64,000 nt of DNA from Akkermansia muciniphila (lineage in GTDB: Bacteria; Verrucomicrobiota; Verrucomicrobiia; Limisphaerales; BJHT01): NCBI GenBank assembly GCA_945861535.1, contig CAMAUZ010000022.1, positions 1 to 64,000 on the forward strand. Direction: 5' to 3'. The notes under the pieces are model-generated. The model ran no database searches and had not been told where the DNA came from. It worked only from the letters and a program-made list of their open reading frames with translations. The position numbers and the translations under genes are program-made. Shown here in pieces: positions 43,387-51,049 of the stretch (position 1 is the first letter of the stretch; each line of letters begins with the position of its first letter).

Positions 43387-43452
43387 AGGACCGGGCCTCC
43401 GCGTTCCGCTTTCTGCATTCGTAATTCGCCGTTCGCCATTCATCATTCGCGC

Positions 43453-44253
43453 GTGTCTGACTGGACCAACATTCTCGTGGCGGCGATTGCGGTGACGTTC
43501 ATCGGTCTCTCGAAGGCCGGGTTCGGCGGCGGGCTGGGCATGTTGACCACGCCGCTGTGCGTGTTCGCCTTCGGGCCGAAGGACGCCATCGGCATCCTGC
43601 TCCCGCTGCTGTGCGCGGGCGACGCCTTCTCGCTGTATCACTACTGGGGCAAGTGGGAGAAACGGAACCTCGTGTATCTGCTGCCCGGCGTGGTGATCGG
43701 CGTGGTGATCGGCGTGCAGCTCATCGGCCGGTTTTCGCCGCAGCAATTGCAGTTTTGCATCGGCGTGCTGGCGGTGTTGTTCGTCGTGTTCCAGCTCGTG
43801 AAGGAGAAAATCTTCCAGGCGGAGGGCGCGTTTTCTCCCAGCCATGCGATTGGCATTCCGTGCGGCATCGGCGCGGGCATCACCTCGACGTTCGCGCACG
43901 GGGCCGGACCGGTCGTCGCGGTGTTCGTCATGCCGCAGAAACTGCCCAAGGAAATCTACGTCGGCACCACCGTGCTGATGTTCACCTGCATCAACTGGAT
44001 CAAGATGCCGTTCTTCCTGCTCGACCGCGAGCTGACCAACCTCTCCGTGCTGGTGCCGCACGCAATCATCACCCGCGAAACGCTCTGGCTCAGCCTGCTG
44101 TTTTTTCCGCTCGTGCCCGTCGGCGTGTGGCTCGGCGTCTGGCTCAATCGCCGCTTCTCCGAGCGGCTGTTCCTGCGTTTCGTGTACGTGCTGACGTTCC
44201 TCACCGGCCTCGAGCTGATCTTCCATTCGCACATCGTGAAACTGCTGCGCTGA
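43453..44253 (+). CDS. TauE/SafE-family sulfite/organosulfonate exporter-like permease
   Basis: From GTG 43453 the 266-aa protein is strongly hydrophobic with about seven or eight membrane helices. Its family motif near the N-terminus is IGLSKAGFGGGLGMLTTPL, with a second copy-like GIGAGITSTFAHGAGPV in the middle. TauE/SafE proteins move sulfite, sulfoacetate or related anions across the inner membrane, though substrates are rarely certain. It is convergent with the Fe-S scaffold gene. The upstream region is repeat-rich, and I see no regulator. Confidence 0.88.
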   Translation: MSDWTNILVAAIAVTFIGLSKAGFGGGLGMLTTPLCVFAFGPKDAIGILLPLLCAGDAFSLYHYWGKWEKRNLVYLLPGVVIGVVIGVQLIGRFSPQQLQFCIGVLAVLFVVFQLVKEKIFQAEGAFSPSHAIGIPCGIGAGITSTFAHGAGPVVAVFVMPQKLPKEIYVGTTVLMFTCINWIKMPFFLLDRELTNLSVLVPHAIITRETLWLSLLFFPLVPVGVWLGVWLNRRFSERLFLRFVYVLTFLTGLELIFHSHIVKLLR

Positions 44254-44289
44254 ACGTGGTCGCCGCGGTTGGGGTTGCGCGCGGCCGCG

Positions 44290-44745
44290 AGGGCGGCCTG
44301 TAGGAGCCGACGTTAGGAGAACCCGAGCGCCAAAAAAAGGCGCAGCATGGGGCCGACGTACTCGGCAGGCGAAGCGGGAGCAGTTGGCCGTGTCGGGTGT
44401 TTTCCGATCCCCGCAGAAGGGAGCCAGAGCCGCGTGGAAAACCCGCGCCGCACCCACGACAAAACTTTGTCGCATATGCGACAAAGTTTTGTTAACCGCC
44501 CTGTTGTCAGGGCTTTATTGATTTCATCAATTTGCGCAAACACCGGGAATCGGGGCGGGTGGCGGATGGGGTACGTTGGCAGGCTCCAACCATTTCCGCG
44601 CGAGACGGGGACCGAGTCTTGTGGGCCGATTCGGGCACAGCGTGTGGAACCGGAGCGCGGTTTCAAAACGCGGTTTGGCGCGGTTTGGCCGGGTCGCTCG
44701 TGGAAGGAGGTTAGGGTCTCGTGACCTCGACTCCTACAAGGGCAA
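44290..44745. mobile_element. Candidate non-autonomous element with terminal inverted words
   Basis: The region starts TGTAGGAGCCGACGTTAGGA and ends with GGTCTCGTGACCTCGACTCCTACA, whose reverse complement begins TGTAGGAGTCGAGG. The ends are therefore imperfect inverted repeats about 450 bases apart. The interior carries the 34-base palindrome, has no convincing ORF, and has a distinct composition. This looks MITE-like, but there is no second copy in the window to prove mobility. Confidence 0.4.
44459..44492. terminator. Perfect 34-base palindrome, possible bidirectional terminator or operator
   Basis: The sequence is fully self-complementary around CATATG, with the core CTTTGTCGCATATGCGAC and flanks AAAAC/GTTTT. 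It lies between the convergent tauE-like and NifU-like genes. The A-run before and T-run after the stem fit a bidirectional intrinsic terminator. A dimeric regulator site is an alternative. Confidence 0.55.
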
Positions 44746-44781
44746 GGGCGGGCGGCACGCCCTCCCGCCCGCGGCCACGGT

Positions 44782-45300
44782 TCAGGCCGGACTTTCTGAT
44801 TCGCGGAGGAACACCACTTTGACGCCGCCCTTTTTTGGGTCGGGCTTGTTGAAGCTGTCCATCAGGCTCGAGGGCACGGCCGCGGCTGCGGACGCGGACG
44901 CGGGCACTGCGGGAGACGACGCCGGGGCGGACGGTTCCAGCGCCTGGCGGATGGCGCCTTCCACGAGCGCAGTGCAATGCACTTTTGTTGGCGGCAGCGG
45001 GCCGAGGTCTTTGGCGAGCTCTTCGCCACGCATGGCCAAGGCTTCGGCGGGGGATTTGCCGCGGATGAGTTCCATCGCGAGGCTGGCGGCGGCGATGGCG
45101 GTTTCGCAGCCGAAGGATTGGAAGCTGGCGCGGTCGATCACTTTCCGGCCGCCTTCCTCCTTGAACTTCACCCACACGCGGAGCATGTCGCCGCATTCGG
45201 CGCTGCCGACGGTGCCGATGGAGTCGGCGTTGGGCAGTTCGCCCATATTTTGCGGGTTGGCCATCGCGGCGGTGACGCGGGATTGGAAGTCGTCTGACAT
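44782..45300 (-). CDS. IscU/NifU-N-like Fe-S cluster scaffold protein
   Basis: The 172-aa protein has the three scaffold cysteines in context: AECGDMLR (C36, followed by Asp), SFGCETAIAAAS (C65) and KVHCTALVEGAI (C109). An Ala/Pro/Ser-rich linker and a short tail (KPDPKKGGVKVVFLRE) follow. It would assemble a transient Fe-S cluster from sulfur delivered by the cysteine desulfurase SufS encoded 1.2 kb upstream. ATG 45300 fits the family start. The C-terminal extension is unusual. A second, SufU-type scaffold is encoded at 51050. Confidence 0.88.
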   Translation of the reverse strand: MSDDFQSRVTAAMANPQNMGELPNADSIGTVGSAECGDMLRVWVKFKEEGGRKVIDRASFQSFGCETAIAAASLAMELIRGKSPAEALAMRGEELAKDLGPLPPTKVHCTALVEGAIRQALEPSAPASSPAVPASASAAAAVPSSLMDSFNKPDPKKGGVKVVFLRESESPA

Positions 45301-45390
45301 AAGTGGCGCGAGCCTAGCGCAACGAGGCGGATGCGCGAAGGGAAACCCGGCGAGACCGAAATCGGCAGTTGCCCAAGACGGGGAGTGGAA

Positions 45391-45500
45391 ACCACTAACC
45401 GGCACTAACTGGCACTAGTGAAAACCCGGCAGGCAAAACCGGCGGAGTGAATTCGGGCCGGCGTTTTATTAGTGCCAGTTAGCGCCAGTCAGTGGTTTTA
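45391..45500. repeat. Inverted repeat of ccagttagtg words
   Basis: The left side has ACCACTAACCGGCACTAACT followed by GGCACTAGTG. The right side has ATTAGTGCCAGTTAGCGCCA followed by GTCAGTGGTTTTA. Each side is itself a tandem of a 10-11-base word, and together they could form a hairpin of about 35 pairs with a 38-base loop. It lies between the rhodanese-like and NifU-like genes. Confidence 0.8.
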
Positions 45501-45594
45501 CCGCGTTCGTGTTTCAGCAATCGCCCGGTAAGGACCAGCGCAGGAAAGCGGCGGCGTGCGGTTGGGTTCTGCGGTTTTCCATACAGCACACAAC

Positions 45595-46149
45595 TCAGGT
45601 ATTCTCCACTCTGTACCTCGGCATTTTTCCATCCACTTCCTGCGCCCACGCGTCGATGCCGCCGCGCAGGTATTTGGCGTGGGTGAAACCGTGGCCGGCG
45701 AAGTAGGCGGCGGCGTCGAGGCTGGCGGCGCCGTCGTGATCGTAGAAGACGAGGAGCGCGTCACGCGGGGCGGTGCCCATGAGTTTTTGCACGAATTCCT
45801 GGTTTACGAATTCCGCGCCGTCGATGCGCACGGCGTCCCATTCTTCGCGGGTGCGGATGTCGAGCAGGCGCACGGGTTCACCGCGCGTGCGGCGGTCGGC
45901 GACTTCGCGGGGGGTGATCTCGATCTGCTGGTCCTGCGCGTGGCTGGCCTGGATGTGCGCGAGGACTTCGGCGACGGCAAGGTTGCCGTTGCGCTCGCAG
46001 AGTTGGGCGAGGGTCTCGGTGGGCTGGAAGCCGCAGCTCGAGCAGCCGCCGATGTGGTATTTGCGGAAGAGCGCCCGGCGCGCGCCGGGATAGGCCGCGA
46101 GGACGTCGCTCATGGCGCTGGTGGGGGAGATGGGGTCAGGGGTGGTCAT
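45595..46149 (-). CDS. DUF1858-like plus rhodanese-like protein, catalytic Cys replaced
   Basis: The 184-aa protein has an N-terminal helical domain with GGCSSCGF (C36, C39). This resembles the short domains of hybrid-cluster-linked or DUF1858 proteins. A rhodanese fold follows (LLDIRTREEWDAVRIDGA, LRGGIDAWAQEV). In active rhodaneses the loop reads VVYCxxG; here it is VFYDHDG, with Asp (about 137) in place of the sulfur-carrying Cys. It therefore probably does not transfer sulfur through that loop. It may act as a binding or regulatory partner of the neighbouring sulfur-handling genes. ATG 46149 or 46113 could be the start. Confidence 0.8.
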   Translation of the reverse strand: MTTPDPISPTSAMSDVLAAYPGARRALFRKYHIGGCSSCGFQPTETLAQLCERNGNLAVAEVLAHIQASHAQDQQIEITPREVADRRTRGEPVRLLDIRTREEWDAVRIDGAEFVNQEFVQKLMGTAPRDALLVFYDHDGAASLDAAAYFAGHGFTHAKYLRGGIDAWAQEVDGKMPRYRVENT

Positions 46150-46211
46150 AAATCATCGGGTTGCAAACCGGTTGGGCGGAGGCGCGACAAACCTATCGCG
46201 AACCGATTTTC

Positions 46212-46418
46212 TCACGCGGCGACGGAGAAAACTTCCACCAGTTCGGGCACGACTTCTCCGTGCTCCAAGCGGTCGGCCATCACCCGCAGCGCGAGGGCTT
46301 TGGTGCGGGCGACGGCTTCATCGCGCGACTGACCGTAGGCCATGACGCCGGGCAGTCCGGTGATTTCCGCCAGCCAGCGGCCGTCGTCCTCGCACTCGGT
46401 GTCGATTCGCAGATTCAT
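46212..46418 (-). CDS. HicB-like antitoxin fragment/orphan
   Basis: The 68-aa protein matches the HicB N-terminal RNase-H-like fold (DDGRWLAEITGLPGVMAYGQSRDEAVARTKALALRV). The usual C-terminal DNA-binding part is not present, as in other short HicB proteins. No HicA is adjacent. It sits 31 bases after the sufS stop on the same strand. It could be a solitary antitoxin or a regulatory remnant. Confidence 0.75.
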   Translation of the reverse strand: MNLRIDTECEDDGRWLAEITGLPGVMAYGQSRDEAVARTKALALRVMADRLEHGEVVPELVEVFSVAA

Positions 46419-46449
46419 GGCGGGAGTTAAGCCGGGCGCGCGGCTTTCT

Positions 46450-47685
46450 TCAAACTCCGAAGAATTTCTGGATTTCCTGCACGACCTCGATGAAGCGGTC
46501 CACCTCGGCGCGGGTGTTGTAGAAATAGAAGCTGGCGCGCGCGGTGGAGGGGACGCCGAGTTTTTTCATCAGCGGCTGGGTGCAATGGTGGCCGCCGCGC
46601 AGGGCCACGCCGAGGCGGTCGGCGATGGTCACGACGTCGTGGGCGTGAACGTCGTTGAGGAGGAAGCTGACGAGGCCGCCGCGCTCATTTTTGGGGCCGA
46701 ACAGGCGGACGCCTTTGAGTTCCGCGAGGCGCGCGTAGCAGTAGGTGGCGAGTTCGAGGTCGTGCTGGAAGATGTTCGCGCGGCCGATGGCGTCGAGGTA
46801 GTCGAGGGCGGCGGCCATGCCGATGGGACCGGAGATGTCGGGCGTGCCGGCTTCGAATTTGTGCGGGAGCGTGTTCCAGGTGCTGTGGTCGTAATCCACG
46901 GTGGAGATCATTTCGCCGCCGCCGTGCCACGGGGGCGTTTGCTCGAGGATTTCCTTGCGTCCATAGAGCGCGCCGATGCCGGTGGGGCCGCAGATTTTGT
47001 GGCCGCTGAAGGCGAGGAAATCGCAGCCGATGGCCTGGACATCGACGGGCAGGTGACCGGCGCTTTGCGCGGCGTCCACGAGCGTCGTGATGCCGAGGCG
47101 GCGGGCGCGGGCGCAGAGCGTGGCGACGGGATTGATGGTGCCGAGGGCGTTCGAGATGTGGACGAGCGAGAAGAGTTTCACCTCGGGCGTGAGGAGGCGG
47201 TCGAGCTGGTCGAGGTCGAGCAGGCCCTCGTCGCCGGTGATGGGGACGTAGCGGAGTTTCGCGCCGGTGCGCGCGGCGAGCATCTGCCACGGCACGATGT
47301 TGCTGTGGTGCTCCATCTCGGTGAGGAGGATGACGTCGCCGGCTTTGAGGAAATGGTTGCCCCACGCGTTGGCGACGAGGTTGATGCCCTCGGTGGTGCC
47401 GCGGGTGAAGATGATTTCCTCGATGCTGCGGGCGTTGATGAACTGGCGCGTGCGTTCGCGCGCGGCCTCGAAGGCGGTGGTCGAGCGGTTGCTCAGTTCG
47501 TGGATGCCGCGGTGGACGTTGGCGTTGTCGCGCTCGTAGTAGCGCACGAGGGCGTCGATGACGGCGCGCGGTTTTTGCGAGGTGGCGGCGTTGTCGAAAT
47601 AGACCAGCGGATGGCCGTGGACGGTCTGTTCGAGGATGGGGAAGTCGCGCCGGAGCGCGGACCAGTCGGGGGTGGGGGAGGGCAT
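46450..47685 (-). CDS. sufS: Cysteine desulfurase SufS (class II)
   Basis: The 411-aa PLP enzyme has the family landmarks VYFDNAATSQKP, VHRGIHELS, EHHSNIVPWQ (H127 stacks on PLP), FSGHK with Schiff-base lysine K230, and the persulfide cysteine C368 in RGGHHCTQP. It removes sulfur from L-cysteine for Fe-S cluster assembly. A SufU scaffold encoded 3.4 kb upstream would be its sulfur acceptor, as in Bacillus. The gene is flanked on both sides by toxin-antitoxin genes. sufB, sufC and sufD are not in the window. ATG 47685 gives the normal N-terminus. Confidence 0.95.
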   Translation of the reverse strand: MPSPTPDWSALRRDFPILEQTVHGHPLVYFDNAATSQKPRAVIDALVRYYERDNANVHRGIHELSNRSTTAFEAARERTRQFINARSIEEIIFTRGTTEGINLVANAWGNHFLKAGDVILLTEMEHHSNIVPWQMLAARTGAKLRYVPITGDEGLLDLDQLDRLLTPEVKLFSLVHISNALGTINPVATLCARARRLGITTLVDAAQSAGHLPVDVQAIGCDFLAFSGHKICGPTGIGALYGRKEILEQTPPWHGGGEMISTVDYDHSTWNTLPHKFEAGTPDISGPIGMAAALDYLDAIGRANIFQHDLELATYCYARLAELKGVRLFGPKNERGGLVSFLLNDVHAHDVVTIADRLGVALRGGHHCTQPLMKKLGVPSTARASFYFYNTRAEVDRFIEVVQEIQKFFGV

Positions 47686-47697
47686 GGAAAAATCAGT

Positions 47698-48048
47698 TCA
47701 ACGATGACCGACGCAAAGCGCAATGGCGGCGGCAATGGCGGCGATTTCGTCTTCGGCCAGGCGGCCGATTCGCCGCTTCAATCGCTCCTCGGAGAGCGAC
47801 TTCACCTGGAATGCATCTGCCGCGGAGGGTTTGCTCAGCCCGTTCTTCGTGGTCGGCGCGAGTGGGATGAACCAGACGCAGGCGGCGAAAACCGGCTTCC
47901 ACTCCGTCAGCGGGACCACAATGCACAAGGGGAGCCGGCCGATGTTGCGGGCCTGCATCACGACGGCGGGGCGCGTCTTGCAAATTTCCGAACCCACGGC
48001 CGGATCGAACGCCACTTCCCAGACTTCACCGCGTGTCGTTTTCGGCAT
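47698..48048 (-). CDS. MazF/PemK-family toxin
   Basis: The 116-aa protein has the PemK-like fold signature: RGEVWEVAFDPAVGSEICKTRPAVVMQ at the N-terminus, then VVPLTEWKP in the core and SLSEERLKRRIGRL in the helical end. These toxins cleave RNA at short sequences. Its start overlaps the end of the 86-aa antitoxin gene by about 20 bases, the usual antitoxin-first order. It ends 13 bases before sufS, so transcription may continue into sufS. Confidence 0.88.
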   Translation of the reverse strand: MPKTTRGEVWEVAFDPAVGSEICKTRPAVVMQARNIGRLPLCIVVPLTEWKPVFAACVWFIPLAPTTKNGLSKPSAADAFQVKSLSEERLKRRIGRLAEDEIAAIAAAIALCVGHR

Positions 48049-48286
48049 AGTCCATGGGGGGATCGACCACGTCCCAGATGATGTCGGGATTCTCCCGATA
48101 GATTCGTTCGGCCTGCCCCATCTGTGCGGCCAGAATCCGTTCTCGGATTTCGGGCGGGAGTTTCATCAATTCCGTGGCCGTGGGCGCGGGACGGCGCGTG
48201 ATGTCCTCGATGAATGCGAGCACCACTTCCGCCTGCGGCGCGGTCAGCGTGCGGGATTTTTCGGCGATGAGTTCAGTGGCAGACAT
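48026..48286 (-). CDS. Antitoxin partner of the MazF-like toxin
   Basis: The 86-aa protein begins MSATELIAEKSRTLTAPQAEVVLAFIE, a helical dimerisation segment as in Phd/MazE-type or RHH-like antitoxins of this phylum. The acidic, probably flexible tail (NPDIIWDVVDPPMDYAEND) would wrap around the toxin. The overlap with the downstream toxin gene and the paired size support the role. No DNA-binding motif can be named with confidence. Confidence 0.78.
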   Translation of the reverse strand: MSATELIAEKSRTLTAPQAEVVLAFIEDITRRPAPTATELMKLPPEIRERILAAQMGQAERIYRENPDIIWDVVDPPMDYAENDTR

Positions 48287-48374
48287 GGGGCGAGGCTAGT
48301 TCGTTTTCACGAGGCGGGCAAGAAGCGCGGCGGATCGCGGTGGGACGCAGAGTGGTCGGGCGAGGAAGGCATGT

Positions 48375-48995
48375 TCAAAAATCGAGCGACTCGGAGAGGA
48401 GCTTGTCCACGCGCAGCTTGAAGCCGGGCAGCAGGCGCGAGGGCGCGAACTGGCGGCCGGTGTAGCGTCCGCGCAATTCGTAGGTTGCGGCTTCATTCAG
48501 CGCCCAGATTTCGACCTGGGTCTCGCGGGCATCGAGAATCCAATATTCCTTCACGCCGTACTGCTCGTAGCGGTCGCGCTTGTCCTTGTAGTCGCGCTTG
48601 CGCCGGTTGTCCGCGACTACTTCCACAGCCAGATCGGGCGCGCCCATAACGTGGCCTTGAATGATGCTCGTGCGATCCTTGGCGATGAACATCACGTCCG
48701 GTTGGAGCACCAGGTCCTCGGCCAGGACGCAATCCATCGGGGAGACGATGACGACGCCGAGGCGTTTGGCGCGAACCCACCGGTTCAAAGCTTCGGCGAA
48801 GCGAAAAACGATGTTTTGGTGACGAAAGAAGGGTGTCGCTGTCATAACCAGTTTCCCATCCCAGATTTCGACCGGCAGCATGGTTTCCGGCAGTTGCGCC
48901 AAGGCTTCCTTGTAAGTCCACTTGCGCCCGAAGGCCCACGCGGGCGGCGTTCCGAGCAGGTCTTCCGTTTCGCGTTTGAGAGTGGCAATGCTCAT
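48375..48995 (-). CDS. Uma2-family putative restriction endonuclease-like protein
   Basis: From ATG 48995 the 206-aa protein has the Uma2 (DUF820) pattern with PD-(D/E)xK-like core: VLQPDVMFIAKDR, GAPDLAVEVVADNRRKRDYKDKRDRYEQYGVKEYWILD. The Asp of LQPDVMF, the EV of AVEVV and the lysines that follow are the presumptive nuclease residues. Uma2 proteins occur in many copies in Verrucomicrobia and Planctomycetes, and their role is unknown. It lies between the mazEF-like pair and sufT. Confidence 0.88.
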   Translation of the reverse strand: MSIATLKRETEDLLGTPPAWAFGRKWTYKEALAQLPETMLPVEIWDGKLVMTATPFFRHQNIVFRFAEALNRWVRAKRLGVVIVSPMDCVLAEDLVLQPDVMFIAKDRTSIIQGHVMGAPDLAVEVVADNRRKRDYKDKRDRYEQYGVKEYWILDARETQVEIWALNEAATYELRGRYTGRQFAPSRLLPGFKLRVDKLLSESLDF

Positions 48996-49021
48996 GGGAG
49001 CAAAGTGCGGCTGCCGAGCGG

Positions 49022-49591
49022 TTACATCAACCCCAGTTGCAGCCGCGCGGCGTCGGTCATCATGCTCTGGTTCCACGGCGGATCCCACACGAGATCGACC
49101 GCGACGTCGTCGATGCCTTCGAGGCAGAGGAGTTTGTTTTGCACGTCCTGGACGAGCACGGGGCCCATGCCGCAGCCGGGCGCGGTGAGGGTCATCTTCA
49201 CGTCAGCCTTGTAGCTGCCTTCGCCGAGCGGGCTGAGGTCGGCGTTATAGATCAGGCCGAGATCGGCAATGTTGACGGGGATTTCCGGGTCGTAGCAGGT
49301 GCGCAACGCCGCCCAGACCTGTTCGTTCAGCACCTCTTTCGACACCGGCCCGGCGGGCTTGCCGGCGGGCGTGAAACCAGGTGCGGCCGCCGCGGCGTCC
49401 GCCTTGCCCAGCGCGTCGGCGTCCTTGCCCTCGATGCGCGCGAGTCCGCCGCCGAACTGCACGGTGTAACTGCCGCCGAGCACCTGGGTGATGGTGACTT
49501 CGGTGCCCTTGGCGAGTTGATCTTTTTCGCCCGAGGGGATGCGGACGGCATTGACATCGCGGGTGAGGGTGACGTTTTCGTAGGAGTGCAT
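49022..49591 (-). CDS. sufT: SufT-type Fe-S assembly protein (N-terminal domain plus MIP18)
   Basis: The 189-aa protein has an N-terminal beta-rich domain with LTRDVNAVRIPSGEKDQLAKGTEV. A MIP18/PaaD-like domain follows: EQVWAALRTCYDPEIPVNIADLGLIYN, then TLTAPGCGMG and VDLVWDPPWNQSMM. The DPEIPV and TAPGCGMG motifs are those of SufT-type Fe-S carrier factors. It should support cluster maturation together with SufS and SufU encoded nearby on the same strand. ATG 49591 is preferred. A short CAACGTTGAAC word repeat lies just upstream at 49627-49650. Confidence 0.9.
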   Translation of the reverse strand: MHSYENVTLTRDVNAVRIPSGEKDQLAKGTEVTITQVLGGSYTVQFGGGLARIEGKDADALGKADAAAAAPGFTPAGKPAGPVSKEVLNEQVWAALRTCYDPEIPVNIADLGLIYNADLSPLGEGSYKADVKMTLTAPGCGMGPVLVQDVQNKLLCLEGIDDVAVDLVWDPPWNQSMMTDAARLQLGLM

Positions 49592-49716
49592 GGGGATCAG
49601 GAATTTTTTGGGGTAACGTTCAGCGGCCAACGCTCAACGTCCAACGTTGAACGAGGCGCTGGTGGGCAGTGTTCGCTCGTTTCATGGCTTGAGCCTATTC
49701 CGTTTGAACGCGCGAC

Positions 49717-50262
49717 TCACAACATTTTCTCGAAGCAGACAAACCGGCCTTTACGCATCTGCGCGCCGCCTGTGCGGCGATAGCCCAACCCGGCATACAA
49801 TGCGAGCGCGGCCGGGTTCGCCGTGAAGGCATCAAGCCTGATGGCACCAGCGCCGTTTTGTTTCGCGAGCGACTCGGCGCGTGCCATCAACTGTCGGCCG
49901 AGGCCGCGCCCTTGCTGCGCGGGGTGGACCATCAGGCGATGCACCGCGGCGACCGGGCCGGCGGACGGCTGCCAATCCATGTCTGCCCACAGCGGGTCGA
50001 GCTTGGCATCGAGCGTGAACGCGCCGAGGAGTGCCCCGTCCCCGCGAGCGACCTGCACGGTGCCCGCACTCAGGTCGGCTTGGAACAGCGCCACGGACGG
50101 ATAAACGTCGTCCCATTGGTCGATGCCCTGTGCGCGCATCTGGGCGACGCACGCATCCTTCAGTGCGCGCAGGAGCGGCAAATCCGCCACGGACGCCCGC
50201 TCGGTGCGGAAGGTGTTTCGGTCGGGGGACGGATCAATAAAATCGGGGAGGGGCATGGGCAT
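49717..50262 (-). CDS. GNAT-family N-acetyltransferase
   Basis: The 181-aa protein shows the GNAT fold. It has an N-terminal FRTERASVADLPLLRAL strand-helix, then VHRLMVHPAQQGRGLGRQLMARAE, the acetyl-CoA pyrophosphate loop (Q-x-x-G-x-G/A), and LDAFTANPAALALYAGLGYRRTG near the C-terminus. The acceptor cannot be predicted. It follows the duplicated sufU tail and precedes sufT on the same strand, so it may be read from the Fe-S operon. Confidence 0.88.
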   Translation of the reverse strand: MPMPLPDFIDPSPDRNTFRTERASVADLPLLRALKDACVAQMRAQGIDQWDDVYPSVALFQADLSAGTVQVARGDGALLGAFTLDAKLDPLWADMDWQPSAGPVAAVHRLMVHPAQQGRGLGRQLMARAESLAKQNGAGAIRLDAFTANPAALALYAGLGYRRTGGAQMRKGRFVCFEKML

Positions 50263-50308
50263 CCGCGATCAGGGCGGGGAAAGAGGTTCGCTCCGCGGCG
50301 CGGCGGTT

Positions 50309-50395
50309 CACCCTTTCAGATCATCGCCTTCAGTGCTCACCGTCACGGTCCCGGCGGGATTTTCCACCGCGGACTTGAACGCGGGCCTCGTCATG
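50309..50395 (-). pseudogene. Duplicated 3' end of sufU
   Basis: A 28-codon frame ending FKSAVENPAGTVTVSTEGDD and LKG repeats the sufU C-terminus (KSAVENPSGAVTVSTEGDDPKG). At DNA level about 66 bases (50313-50378) align with 51054-51119 with roughly six differences. It lies 3 bases after the hicA stop, so the hicBA cassette is bracketed by true and duplicate sufU tails. It is not expected to be functional. Confidence 0.85.
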
Positions 50396-50398
50396 ATT

Positions 50399-50623
50399 TC
50401 AGAGGTGTTGGTCAAGTTCTTCCATCGTCAGTTCCGTGTCTTTGAGGATGGCATTGAACAAACCCGGTCCAATGGTTTCACCCGCGTGAACCGGCACCAC
50501 CGTCCGCCGTCCATCCGCGTGCTGGAGGATATGGTGGCTGCCCTTGATGCGCGACACGCGGAAACCGAGCCGCTGCAAGGCGGCAATCAACTGGCGGCCG
50601 CGCACTCGGGGCAGGCGTGGCAT
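50399..50623 (-). CDS. hicA: HicA mRNA interferase toxin
   Basis: From ATG 50623 the 74-aa protein has the HicA dsRNA-binding-like fold. It starts LPRVRGRQLIAALQRLGFRVSRIKGSHHIL, with the catalytic His in the GSHH motif, then RRTVVPVHAGETIGPGLFNAILKD. HicA toxins cleave mRNA. The start is 2 bases after the stop of hicB on the same strand. The antitoxin-first order is less common than hicAB but known. Confidence 0.92.
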   Translation of the reverse strand: MPRLPRVRGRQLIAALQRLGFRVSRIKGSHHILQHADGRRTVVPVHAGETIGPGLFNAILKDTELTMEELDQHL

Positions 50624-50625
50624 GG

Positions 50626-50835
50626 TCAAACTGTAATGCGCTGCAACCCGACGAACTCCGGGCCACTGCCCCGGTCTTGGTCCACTTCCAAACACAATTC
50701 GATCGCCTCGCGCACCCGCTTCATGAGCGTATCGAGCGACCTGGCCTGCGTGTGGCAGCCGCGCAACTCCGGCACCGTGGCGACATAGTAACCCTCAGTG
50801 TCGCGTTCGATGATGACGTTGAATTCCCGTTTCAT
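50626..50835 (-). CDS. hicB: HicB-family antitoxin
   Basis: The 69-aa protein (from ATG 50835) begins MKREFNVIIERDTEGYYVATVPELRGCHTQARSLDTLMKRV, the partial RNase H fold of HicB. The short version lacks a separate DNA-binding domain. Its ATG overlaps the stop of the 58-aa upstream gene (ATGA), and its stop precedes hicA by 2 bases. The three genes therefore form one compact unit. Confidence 0.9.
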   Translation of the reverse strand: MKREFNVIIERDTEGYYVATVPELRGCHTQARSLDTLMKRVREAIELCLEVDQDRGSGPEFVGLQRITV

Positions 50836-51008
50836 GATTTCAGCCCCTGCTTGCATTCCGCGTGCGGAATCGTCTCCTCGTCCCGTCGTTCAGCAATGCC
50901 GGCCCGATCGTCCAAGTCCTCGAGCAGTTTCCCGAACTCGCTGAAGGGCAGGACGACGGAGGTTTTCCGGCCTTTCTCGTTGGTCAGGTATTGAAGCGTC
51001 GCGCTCAT
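50832..51008 (-). CDS. Short Phd/RelB-like orphan antitoxin (absent from ORF track)
   Basis: The 58-aa ORF begins MSATLQYLTNEKGRKTSVVL, continues PFSEFGKLLEDLDDRAGIAE and ends RRDEETIPHAECKQGLKS. The 'QYLT..G..TSVVLP..EF..LLEDL.D.AGIAERRDE' pattern is that of small Phd/YefM-like antitoxins in this phylum. No matching RelE/ParE toxin follows; its stop overlaps the hicB start instead. It is too short for the supplied ORF list. It begins 41 bases after the sufU stop. Confidence 0.75.
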   Translation of the reverse strand: MSATLQYLTNEKGRKTSVVLPFSEFGKLLEDLDDRAGIAERRDEETIPHAECKQGLKS

Positions 51009-51049
51009 GGGGGCGAAGGTAGTTATGGCGGGTCGGTTGTCGAGTTCAC

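Noticed and set aside
44313-44666. 117-aa minus-strand ORF over the palindrome
   Set aside because: It has no family pattern. Its central peptide comes from the palindrome itself, and no start context is visible.
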